The notes beneath the pieces were generated by a model. That model searched no databases. It was given only the letters and a program-made list of their open reading frames with translations, and was not told the DNA's origin. Of a DNA stretch of 64,000 nucleotides, positions 1-6,522 are shown in pieces. This stretch comes from Tepidiforma sp. (GTDB lineage Bacteria; Chloroflexota; Dehalococcoidia; Tepidiformales; Tepidiformaceae). The translations under genes and the position numbers were made by a program. Position 1 is the stretch's first letter; the number at the start of each line of letters is the position of its first letter. The stretch lies in assembly GCF_026003995.1 (NCBI RefSeq), contig NZ_BPIG01000002.1:62001-126000 (forward strand). Direction: 5' to 3'.

Positions 1-95
1 ACTCGCTCGCGCTCGAGATGCTCGGCTTCTTCTCCGCCGCGCCGGCGGAGGGCGCCCGCGCCATCCAGGAGAAGCGGCCGCCCCGCTGGGGGTAG
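1..95 (+). CDS. C-terminal end of an enoyl-CoA hydratase/isomerase-like protein (partial)
   Basis: Only the last 30 codons are in the window, reading from base 3 to a TAG at 93-95. The translated end contains EGARAIQEKRPPRWG. Enoyl-CoA hydratase/isomerase family proteins typically end in an EG(x)RAFLEKRPPRF-like segment, which is the whole basis of the call. If correct, the enzyme hydrates or isomerises acyl-CoA esters and would fit the acyl-CoA metabolism seen further right (ETF, MeaA). The start and catalytic residues are outside the window, so the assignment rests on a short tail motif. Confidence 0.6.
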   Translation, partial: SLALEMLGFFSAAPAEGARAIQEKRPPRWG

Positions 96-548
96 GGGAA
101 GGGCCGCCTGCGGCGGCGGGGGATGGCTCGCCGCCTGCGGCGGCATCGCCGCGGGAGGCGGCCGCGTAGCGGCCGCGCGGGCGGGCGCTTCGCGCCCGGG
201 GAAGGGGGAGGGGGAGAAGGGAGAAAGGGAGAAAGGGAGAAAGGGAGAAAGATGCCGCCCTCCTTGCCCCCAACTTCCGACCTCCGACTCCCAACTCCGT
301 CGTCGCGGGGCTCCGTCCCCGCGGGGCGCGATGCGCCCAACGGATGACCCGGGAACCGGGAGGCGGGAGCCGGGAGCCGGGAGGCGACGGACACGCGGGT
401 CCCGACCTTCAACCTCCAACCTTCAACCTCCAACCTCCCGCCGCCCCGGCGCCGACGCGGAGCGCCGGCATCCCGCGGCGCCGCCGCCGGGAGGCGGCCA
501 GCCATCCCGCGCCGCCGAACGGCGGCATCCACCCCCGCCGCCTGGCGG
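96..548. repeat. Composite repeat block R1 (hairpins, G-rich tract, inverted heptads)
   Basis: This is a gene-free stretch of about 450 bases. It starts with GC hairpins (GCCGCC-tgc-GGCGGC, GCGGCCGC-gta-GCGGCCGC, GGGCGC-ttc-GCGCCC), then a GGGAGAAA tract at about 197-252, then a double-hairpin module at about 298-350. That module has stems GCGGGG/CCCCGC and GGGCGC/GCGCCC, the second with loop GAT. GGGAACC/GGGAGGC heptads follow at 351-385, CAACCTC heptads at about 403-445, and a three-hairpin module with CATCCC separators at about 452-540. The same parts recur in six blocks between 27.5 and 37.7 kb, here in a different order and partly reversed. No coding capacity is credible. Confidence 0.8.
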
Positions 549-555
549 CCTCCCC

Positions 556-1401
556 TCACACCAGCCCGCGGCTCGCCGTCAGCACCATCCACCCGCCCGT
601 CCCCTTCACCGGCGCCGCGCCGTCGAAGCGCAGGCCCGTCCGCTCCAGCAGCTTCCGCCACTCCTCCAGCCCGCGCAGGCGGCCCCGGCCGAGCGCCAGC
701 AGCTCGAGGTCGCGCAGCGCCAGCCCCGGCGCGGCCCGCGGGTCCGCCGGCAGGACCGGTTCGAGCAGGAGCAGCCGGCCGCCCGGCGGCAGGGCAGCGT
801 GCGCTGCCGCGACCTCGGCCGCGGCCTCCGCATCGGCGAGGCAGCTGAGCCCGCCGCCGGCCGCGAGCGGCACGCCCGGCGACGCGGCCCGCCATGTCCG
901 CTCGAGCCACGCCCGTGCGGCCGGGCTGCCGATGATGCATCCCGGCGCCGGGACATCGCCCGCGGCGCGGCGGAGCGCCTCGGCTGCGCCCGGCGGCGGC
1001 GCGAACCCCTCCCCGCCCGCCCGCGGGACCGACGGCCGGCCGGTCTCCACCGCCTCGAGCAGCCCGCCCCACGCCTCCCACTCGCGGTTCGCCAGCGCCA
1101 GCAGCCGCTCGAGGTAGTCGCCCGGCGCCTGCCGGCAGAGCAGGCCGGCCACCGGGGTCGCGCCGTAGCGCCCATCCTCGCCGAAGTCGAGCACGCCCTC
1201 GGCCGCCAGCGCGCGCAGCAGCCGGGTCAGCGCCTCCGGGTGCACCCCCGCCGTGCTCGCGAGCAGGAGCGCCGACTTCGGCTGGTCGCGGACGAGGTCG
1301 AAGATGCCGAGCCGGGCGGCGACGGCCATCGCCTGGACGAGCGCCGGCGCGGCGAGCGTCCGTTCGAGCCAGCCCGCGGCGCCGCGCTCCCGCCCGCCCA
1401 C
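556..1401 (-). CDS. SAM-methyltransferase-fold protein of the O-methyltransferase (dimerising) type, probably degenerate
   Basis: 281 residues with a GTG start. The N-terminal ~100 residues look like the winged-helix dimerisation domain of class-2 O-methyltransferases: AMAVAARLGIFDLV, then LTRLLRALAAEGVL, then YGATPVAGLL. The C-terminal part keeps the late Rossmann strands (LPPGGRLLLLEPVLP, then LRDLELLALGRGRLRGLEEWRKLLERTGL), which match the family's D(L/M)xML...RT..EW..LL..AGF end. The expected glycine-rich SAM motif I (DxGGGxG) is absent. Residues ~145-195 hold only a short alanine-rich linker, and the protein is about 50-60 residues shorter than typical members. It starts 1 base before the end of the upstream hydrolase gene, so the two are co-translated. 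It may not be catalytic. Confidence 0.6.
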   Translation of the reverse strand: MGGRERGAAGWLERTLAAPALVQAMAVAARLGIFDLVRDQPKSALLLASTAGVHPEALTRLLRALAAEGVLDFGEDGRYGATPVAGLLCRQAPGDYLERLLALANREWEAWGGLLEAVETGRPSVPRAGGEGFAPPPGAAEALRRAAGDVPAPGCIIGSPAARAWLERTWRAASPGVPLAAGGGLSCLADAEAAAEVAAAHAALPPGGRLLLLEPVLPADPRAAPGLALRDLELLALGRGRLRGLEEWRKLLERTGLRFDGAAPVKGTGGWMVLTASRGLV

Positions 1402-1402
1402 C

Positions 1403-2188
1403 TCACACCCCCGCCAGGAAGCTGCGCAGCGCCGCCTCCGTCTCCGTCGGCCGTTCGAGCTGCACCCAGTGCCCGGCCGGGATGCGCACCACCCGCGCCG
1501 CGGGCGCCGCCTGCGCGAGCAGCTCCGGGTAGCCGGGGTGGTCCATCGCTTCGATGACGAGCGAGGGCTGGCCTTCGAGCGCGGCCAGCAGCCGGCCGCC
1601 CAGCGCTGCCATCTCCTCCTCGCTGAATTCGAACAGCGGCGCCCAGAGCCCCAGCGCCACCTCCGGCGGCGTCGCCGCGCTCCGCGCCTCCACGCCCTCC
1701 CGCGCGGGTCCCGTCAGCCCGCCGAACATCGACCCGAACAGCTGCTGCCGGAAGGCGAGGTGCGTCTCCGGCGAGCGGATGACGGGCGCGATCGCGCGCA
1801 TCTGCGCCGCGAATTCGCCCAGCGCCAGCGGCTGGTCGATGACGGCGATGCCGCGCGCGAAGCCGGGCATCCGCGCGGCGATGAACGCCGCGAGGAAGCC
1901 GCCGAAGCTGTGGCCGATGAGCACCGGCCGTTCGATGCCGAGTTCGCCGCAGAGCGCCGCGACGTCGTTCGCGAGCGCCTCCGGGAAGTAGGCGTGGTCG
2001 AACGGCCGGCCGGAAGCGCCGTGGCCGCGCATATCGGGCGCGATGCAGCGGAACTCGCCGGCGAAGCGCGGCAGCAGCGCCCCCCACGTCGCCGAGCTGT
2101 CGCACCAGCCGTGGAGGAAGACGAGCGGCGGCCCTGCGCCTTCGTCGCGGTAGTGGAGCGTCACGGTCGGGCGGGCGAACTCGGGCAT
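1403..2188 (-). CDS. Alpha/beta hydrolase
   Basis: 261 residues. The ATG at 2188 is preceded by GGAGGTG 7 bases upstream, which decides the start. The alpha/beta-hydrolase fold is clear: oxyanion-hole segment FLHGWCDSSATW (~25-36), DMRGHGASGRP, nucleophile elbow GHSFGGF (Ser ~95) and the catalytic-His segment AGHWVQLERP near the C-terminus. The likely role is hydrolysis of an ester, lactone or C-C bond of a small substrate, and substrate cannot be read from sequence. It sits in a minus-strand run (mutM, kinase-like, exported protein, hydrolase, methyltransferase-like) with short gaps, suggesting one transcript. It is cytoplasmic, with no signal peptide. Confidence 0.85.
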   Translation of the reverse strand: MPEFARPTVTLHYRDEGAGPPLVFLHGWCDSSATWGALLPRFAGEFRCIAPDMRGHGASGRPFDHAYFPEALANDVAALCGELGIERPVLIGHSFGGFLAAFIAARMPGFARGIAVIDQPLALGEFAAQMRAIAPVIRSPETHLAFRQQLFGSMFGGLTGPAREGVEARSAATPPEVALGLWAPLFEFSEEEMAALGGRLLAALEGQPSLVIEAMDHPGYPELLAQAAPAARVVRIPAGHWVQLERPTETEAALRSFLAGV

Positions 2189-2234
2189 GGGCGGCACCTC
2201 CGGAGCGGTCGGCGGGGCCGCCATTCTATACGGC

Positions 2235-2969
2235 TCAGGGGGCCGCTGCGTCCCCGGCCGCGAAGACCGCCGGCTCGGCCGCCGTCTGCGGGTCGGCCTT
2301 CGCGAGGGCCGCCGCACAGGCGGCGTAGGCGGCCTCGACGGCGGCCATCGTCTCCGCGCCCTTGCCGGCGAGGTAGCCCGCGTCGAGCCCTTTCGCGCAG
2401 GCCTCCGCCACCGCGGCCGCGTCGAGCTTCCCCGGCGCCGCCGTGGCGCAGAGCAGCCGCAGCGCGGCCTGCCGCGCCTGGATCGCGCCGATGGAGCCGT
2501 TCGGCGCGCCCGCCAGCCAGGCGCCGACCGCCGCGCGGAGGTCGAACAGCGCAAGGGCGATGCGCTGCGCTGCCGTGACCGCCGGGTCGGCGCTGCAGGC
2601 GAGCGCGCCCGGGAGCGGCGCGGCGGCGCGGTCCGCCCCCGCAGCGGCGGAGGCCTTCGCACAGAGCGCGTTCCAGCCTTCCGGGGTGCCCGCGGCCGCC
2701 GCGGCGACCAGCATCGCCTGCCAGTCGGCCGGCTTCACCGCCTGCCAGCCGCCTTCGGCCGGGAACCAGGCGGCGAAGTCCGGCTCGACGGGTTCGGCCG
2801 GCGCGGGCGTGCCCATCGCCGCGATGTAGGCCGGCGTCGCCGGCGGCGGCACGAGGATCGGCCCGACGAACGGCACCGCGGCGACCCCGGCTGCGAGGTC
2901 GGCGGTGGCGCAGCGCGCGGTGCTGAGGAAGAGGAGGGCGAGCACCACCCAGGGCAGCTTCCGGAACAC
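2235..2969 (-). CDS. Exported Ala-rich protein of unknown function
   Basis: 244 residues with a GTG start. An N-terminal signal peptide is evident (FRKLPWVVLALLFLSTARCATA, predicted cleavage after about residue 22). The mature part is very alanine-rich, helical-looking and slightly acidic, with a few cysteines (NALCAKA, ALACSAD, RLLCATA, AEACAKG, AACAAAL) that could pair outside the cytoplasm. I recognise no domain. The gene lies 39 bases after the kinase-like gene and 46 bases before the hydrolase on the same strand, so it probably belongs to the mutM-led run. A lipobox reading is unlikely because the Cys is preceded by TAR rather than LAG/LSA. Confidence 0.6.
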   Translation of the reverse strand: MFRKLPWVVLALLFLSTARCATADLAAGVAAVPFVGPILVPPPATPAYIAAMGTPAPAEPVEPDFAAWFPAEGGWQAVKPADWQAMLVAAAAAGTPEGWNALCAKASAAAGADRAAAPLPGALACSADPAVTAAQRIALALFDLRAAVGAWLAGAPNGSIGAIQARQAALRLLCATAAPGKLDAAAVAEACAKGLDAGYLAGKGAETMAAVEAAYAACAAALAKADPQTAAEPAVFAAGDAAAP

Positions 2970-3008
2970 ACCCGGATCATCGGCAGGGCGGCCGGCCGGC
3001 CGGAGCCG

Positions 3009-3914
3009 TCAGCCCCAGAGCGCCGCCCGGATCGCTGCCGCGATCGGCGAATCGCCGGCCGGCTCCCGCATCCCCCGTTCGATGCGCACGGCGGCGAGGT
3101 TCAGCGCGGCGAGTGCCGCATCGTCGCCGAGCGCCTCCACCTGCCGGCGCGGCAGCCAGAGCAGTTCGTCCGTACCCCAGGCGAGCCCGGCGAGGTCGGC
3201 GAGGTCGGCGGCCGCGGCCGGGTCGAGCTCCCGCAGCCGGGCGTACGCGCCGGCGAGCGCGCGCCGCGCCGGCGCCCCCAGCCCGCTGGTGAGCAGGAAC
3301 GCCGCGAGGTCGAACAGCTGCGGGCCGAACCCCGCGGCCGCGAAGTTCACGAGCCACGCCCGCCCCGGCGCGAGGAGGACGTTCGCGGCCGTCGCGGCGC
3401 GGTGGGCGAAGCCGAACGGCCCGGCCAGCAGCGCCTCGCGGGCGGCGGCGAAGTGCGGCGCCGCGGCCTCGCGCTCCGCGGCTGCGAAGCCGAGCCGGTA
3501 GAGCGGCGGCGGGCATTCGGGCAGCACCCCGGCCGGCCCTTTCTCCCAGTCGAGCCCCTCCCGCAGCGGCAGCGCGTGCAGCGCCGCGAGCGCCGCAACG
3601 GCGGCCTCTGCCGCCCCGGGCGGCGGTTCGACCTGCAGCGCGGTGAGCCCCGGGACCTCCTCTTCGATGGTGGCGATGCCGGAGAAGCCGAGCAGCCGCG
3701 GCATGGCGGCGAAGCCGGCGTTCGCGAGCGCTTCGAACACGGCAGCGTGGTTCTGCGCCGCCTCCGCCGTCACCGGCCGGCGGACGATGACCGCCCGGCC
3801 GCCGCCGCTCCACCGCTCGGGCGCGCCCGGCGCATCGCCGAGCGGCTCGCAGGCCGGTTCGCTGCCGGGGGGCAGGCCGAGCGCGCGCGCGATATCGGCC
3901 GGGTCAGCCAGCAC
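3009..3914 (-). CDS. Aminoglycoside-phosphotransferase-fold protein lacking catalytic residues (pseudokinase-like)
   Basis: 301 residues. The GTG start at 3914 follows GGGGAGGAGG six bases upstream and overlaps the end of mutM by 11 bases. The overall layout is that of the APH/choline-kinase family: N-lobe with MPRLLGFSGIATIEEEVPGL, helix LAALHALPLREGLDW, then GPFGFAHRAATAANVLL where the family has H-G-D-x4-N, and WLVNFAAAGFGPQLFDLAAFL where it has D-(F/W)-E. The HGD Asp is replaced (H-R-A) and the metal-binding Asp of DFE is Asn (N-F-A), while the last Asn is kept. It may bind a ligand or nucleotide without phosphotransfer. Its link with mutM is positional only. Confidence 0.65.
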   Translation of the reverse strand: MLADPADIARALGLPPGSEPACEPLGDAPGAPERWSGGGRAVIVRRPVTAEAAQNHAAVFEALANAGFAAMPRLLGFSGIATIEEEVPGLTALQVEPPPGAAEAAVAALAALHALPLREGLDWEKGPAGVLPECPPPLYRLGFAAAEREAAAPHFAAAREALLAGPFGFAHRAATAANVLLAPGRAWLVNFAAAGFGPQLFDLAAFLLTSGLGAPARRALAGAYARLRELDPAAAADLADLAGLAWGTDELLWLPRRQVEALGDDAALAALNLAAVRIERGMREPAGDSPIAAAIRAALWG

Positions 3915-4770
3915 GGCGCGCCTCCTCCCCCGCCCGGCGGGGCCGCCGCGCCGGCCGCTGGCAGCGTGGGCAGTAGTGCGTCGCCCGTCCGCCGACGATG
4001 CTCCGCTCGATCGGCGTCCCGCAGGCGTAGCACGGCTTCCCCGTCCGCCGGAAGACCTGCACGAACATGTGCTGCTGGCCCTCGTTCCCCTGCCCGTCGA
4101 CGTAGTCGCGGAAGCTCGCGCCGCGGTGGGCGATGCCCCGCTCCAGCACCTCGCGGCAGGCGCGGTAGAGCCGCCCCATCGCCGCGCGGGAGAGGTCGCC
4201 CGCCGGCGTATCCGGCCGGATGCCCGCCGCGTAGAGTGCTTCATCGACATAAATGTTGCCGAGGCCGGCGAACCGGCGCTGGTCGAGCAACACGGCCTTC
4301 ACGGGCGCGCGCCGTCCTTCGAGCACCCGCCGGAACTGCGCCTCCGTCAGCCCGGCGTCGATCGGCTCCGGCCCGAGCTTCGCCGTCACCTCCTCCGCAG
4401 AGGCGTGGATGCGCCACGTGCCGAACTTCCGCAGGTCGCTCCAGCGCAGGTCGTGGCCGTCGTCGAGGTGGATGACGGCGCGTTCGTACGGCTCCGGCGG
4501 CGCGCTCCGCTCCCGCCAGACGAGCCGGCCCGTCATCCGCAGGTGGGCGGCGAACCAGCGCCCGTCGTCGAGTTCGAAGAGAAGGTACTTCCCCCGCCGG
4601 CCGAGCGACCGGATGGTGCGGCCGACGAGGTTCGCGCGGAGCGTTGCGACCGGCACGCCGGCGAGCAGCGGCAGCGTCCCCGGGTCCACCTCCACCCCGG
4701 TGATGGTGCGGCCGGTGACGAGCGGGGCGAGGTCGCGGCGGATGGTTTCGACTTCCGGCAGCTCGGGCAC
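3904..4770 (-). CDS. mutM: Formamidopyrimidine-DNA glycosylase (Fpg/MutM)
   Basis: 288 residues with a GTG start giving the invariant N-terminus PELPEVETIRRDL, in which Pro2 is the catalytic nucleophile and Glu3 the acid once Met is removed. The family glycosylase, H2TH and zinc-finger parts are all visible: GRRGKYLLFELDDG with the conserved Lys, LLDQRRFAGLGNIYVDEALYAAGI (H2TH), and CYACGTPIERSIVGGRATHYCPRC, the four-Cys zinc finger. It excises oxidised purines such as 8-oxoguanine and nicks the abasic site. Length is slightly above usual because of an Arg-rich tail. No clear Shine-Dalgarno is present. A GACAAT sequence just upstream suggests a short or absent leader. It is divergent from ruvA, 57 bases apart. 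Confidence 0.96.
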   Translation of the reverse strand: MPELPEVETIRRDLAPLVTGRTITGVEVDPGTLPLLAGVPVATLRANLVGRTIRSLGRRGKYLLFELDDGRWFAAHLRMTGRLVWRERSAPPEPYERAVIHLDDGHDLRWSDLRKFGTWRIHASAEEVTAKLGPEPIDAGLTEAQFRRVLEGRRAPVKAVLLDQRRFAGLGNIYVDEALYAAGIRPDTPAGDLSRAAMGRLYRACREVLERGIAHRGASFRDYVDGQGNEGQQHMFVQVFRRTGKPCYACGTPIERSIVGGRATHYCPRCQRPARRPRRAGEEARRAG

Positions 4771-4827
4771 GTCCCGATTGTCGAACCGGCGGCCGCCCAC
4801 GCGCCACCCGTGGCATACTCGGCGGCG

Positions 4828-5487
4828 ATGATCACCCACCTCCGGGGCCGGCTCGCGCGGATGGACCTCGCCGGCCCCCTCGTCGAGCTCGACGTCCACG
4901 GCATCCGGTTCGAAATCCTCGTCCCCATCGTGCTCTGGCCCGAACTTGAGGAGCTCGCCGGCGAGGCCGACCTCTCTGCCGGCGACGGCCCCGAGCTCGG
5001 CCTCCACATCTTCTACCACGTCAACGCCAACAACCCCCTCCCCGTCCTCGTCGGCTTCCTCCGCCGCGCCGAGCGCGACTTCTTCCGGAAGTTCACGACC
5101 GTGGAGGGCATCGGCCCGGCGAAAGCCGTCAGGGCGATGAACGTCTCCGTCTCGACCATCGCCCGGGCCATCGAACAGGAGGACCGCGCCACGCTCGCCC
5201 GGCTGCCCGGCATCGGCCCCCGCTCGGCCGACAAGATCATCGCGACCCTCCGCGGCAAGGTCGTCGCCGAGGCCGCGCTCCAGGATGCCGGCGTCGAGCG
5301 GCCGGTCGAGTCCGCCGCCTTCGAAGAGCGGCGCCTCATCGCCGACGCCATCGAAGCGATTGCGGGCCTCGGCTACTCCCGCGCCGAGGCCCGCAAATGG
5401 GTCGAAGCGGCCGCCGCCGAGGACCCTTCGCTCGATTCGCTCGATGCGATGCTCGTGGCCGTTCTCCGCCGGCTCGACGCCCGCTGA
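4828..5487 (+). CDS. ruvA: Holliday junction branch migration protein RuvA
   Basis: 219 residues starting MITHLRGRL. It has the three RuvA domains: an N-terminal OB fold, two helix-hairpin-helix motifs (TTVEGIGPAKAVRAM and LARLPGIGPRSADKII), and a C-terminal RuvB-binding three-helix domain (DAIEAIAGLGYSRAEARKWVEAA). RuvA tetramers hold the four-way junction and load the RuvB motor. ruvB and ruvC are not in the window, so ruvA is separated from its usual partners here. CATACT lies 8 bases before the ATG and no Shine-Dalgarno is seen. The gene ends 1 base from the end of a convergent gene. Confidence 0.95.
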   Translation: MITHLRGRLARMDLAGPLVELDVHGIRFEILVPIVLWPELEELAGEADLSAGDGPELGLHIFYHVNANNPLPVLVGFLRRAERDFFRKFTTVEGIGPAKAVRAMNVSVSTIARAIEQEDRATLARLPGIGPRSADKIIATLRGKVVAEAALQDAGVERPVESAAFEERRLIADAIEAIAGLGYSRAEARKWVEAAAAEDPSLDSLDAMLVAVLRRLDAR

Positions 5488-5488
5488 G

Positions 5489-5851
5489 CTACCGCCCGGC
5501 GAGCCCCGCGCGGATCTTCTCGATGGCCGACATCGCGGCCCGGCCCTGCTGCCGGAGCGCGACTCCTGCGGGGACGGCGGCCGCGGCCTCCCGCCGGACC
5601 GCCTCGCGGATGCGAGCGAGCGTCTCCTTCGCCGCCGCGTAGCTCGCCTCCAGCTCGTCGACCGTCTCGCCGCTCAGCAGCGCGGGGTCGAGCGCGGGCT
5701 CGGCGGCGGCCAGCGCCTCCCGCAGCCGGCCGATGGCGCGGGCGTGCGCCGCGCGGGCGGCGGCCAGCGCCTCGTCCCGCTCCGCCAGCTGCGCCCGCAG
5801 CTCTTCGAGTTCGAGCAGGGCGTCCTGCGCCTGCAGCTCCTCCGGGTCCAT
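5489..5851 (-). CDS. Small coiled-coil protein of unknown function
   Basis: 120 residues. The ATG at 5851 is preceded by GGAGGTGC with ordinary spacing. The N-terminal half is a strong coiled coil (LLELEELRAQLAERDEALAAARAAHARAIGRL read as heptads). The C-terminal part contains TVDELEASYAAAKETLARIREAV and ends AMSAIEKIRAGLAGR. This layout, an acidic coiled coil then a short conserved tail, resembles phage capsid scaffolding or small accessory proteins, and other phage-type genes occur in the window. The resemblance is weak and no structural gene is adjacent. No signal peptide or membrane segment is seen. Confidence 0.55.
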   Translation of the reverse strand: MDPEELQAQDALLELEELRAQLAERDEALAAARAAHARAIGRLREALAAAEPALDPALLSGETVDELEASYAAAKETLARIREAVRREAAAAVPAGVALRQQGRAAMSAIEKIRAGLAGR

Positions 5852-5963
5852 CCGTGCACCTCCGGGTGTGGTCTCCGCCCGACGGTGCCCCGGCGCGGCC
5901 CGGAAAGCCAAGGGCAAGCTGGCACATTCCCCGCTGGGGCGGCCTTTGTTACCTTCGGGAGCG

Positions 5964-6467
5964 ATGCGCCTGCCCGTCCCCTCCCGCCGCTTCCTCCTCG
6001 CCGCCGCGCTGCCCGCGCTCCTGCTCGCGGGCGCGGCCTGCGGCGACGGTCCCGACCCTGTGCCGACGCCGACGCCCACGCCCGATGCGAGCCAGTTCGG
6101 CCCCGCGCCGAAGCTGGGCGGCAACATCCTGAAGGTCTACCCCGAGCACGGCAGCACGGTGACGCAGGCCTCCACCCGCTCGCCCGACCCCTCCCGGCCG
6201 GGCGGCATCTGCGCCGAGGTCAGCTTCGAAGGCACGCCGCAGTACGGCCAGTGGTTCCGCATGGCCGTCGACGGCGTCGAAGTGACCGACAGGCTCACGT
6301 GGGTCATCCCCACCCGCGACCAGCCCCAGAACGGCCGCGTCTGCTACGCCCCGCCGGAGGGCCTCCAGCCCGGCAAGCACGAAGCCGCCCTCGCCGTGCA
6401 GGACCCGCTCAACCCGAACGCGCCGACGAAGCAGGTGGTCGGCTGGGCGTTCATGGTGAGCGAGTAG
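5964..6467 (+). CDS. Putative lipoprotein with immunoglobulin-like exported domain
   Basis: 167 residues. An n-region MRLPVPSRR, a hydrophobic core FLLAAALPALLLAG and a lipobox ending AAC mark a lipoprotein with the modified Cys near residue 27. A Thr-Pro spacer (PVPTPTPTPD) follows, then a compact beta-type domain with VYPEHGSTVTQASTR, GICAEVSF, FRMAVDGVEVTDRLTW and LQPGKHEAALAVQD. These are phrases of bacterial Ig-like domains that bind or space surface proteins. Two Cys (GICAE and GRVCYA) could form a disulfide. TACCTT lies 8 bases before the ATG with little Shine-Dalgarno signal. The function is unknown. Confidence 0.7.
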   Translation: MRLPVPSRRFLLAAALPALLLAGAACGDGPDPVPTPTPTPDASQFGPAPKLGGNILKVYPEHGSTVTQASTRSPDPSRPGGICAEVSFEGTPQYGQWFRMAVDGVEVTDRLTWVIPTRDQPQNGRVCYAPPEGLQPGKHEAALAVQDPLNPNAPTKQVVGWAFMVSE

Positions 6468-6522
6468 GCGCGCCCGCTAGCCCGAACCCCGTTCATCCGC
6501 CAGAATCCCGCGGCACGACGCC

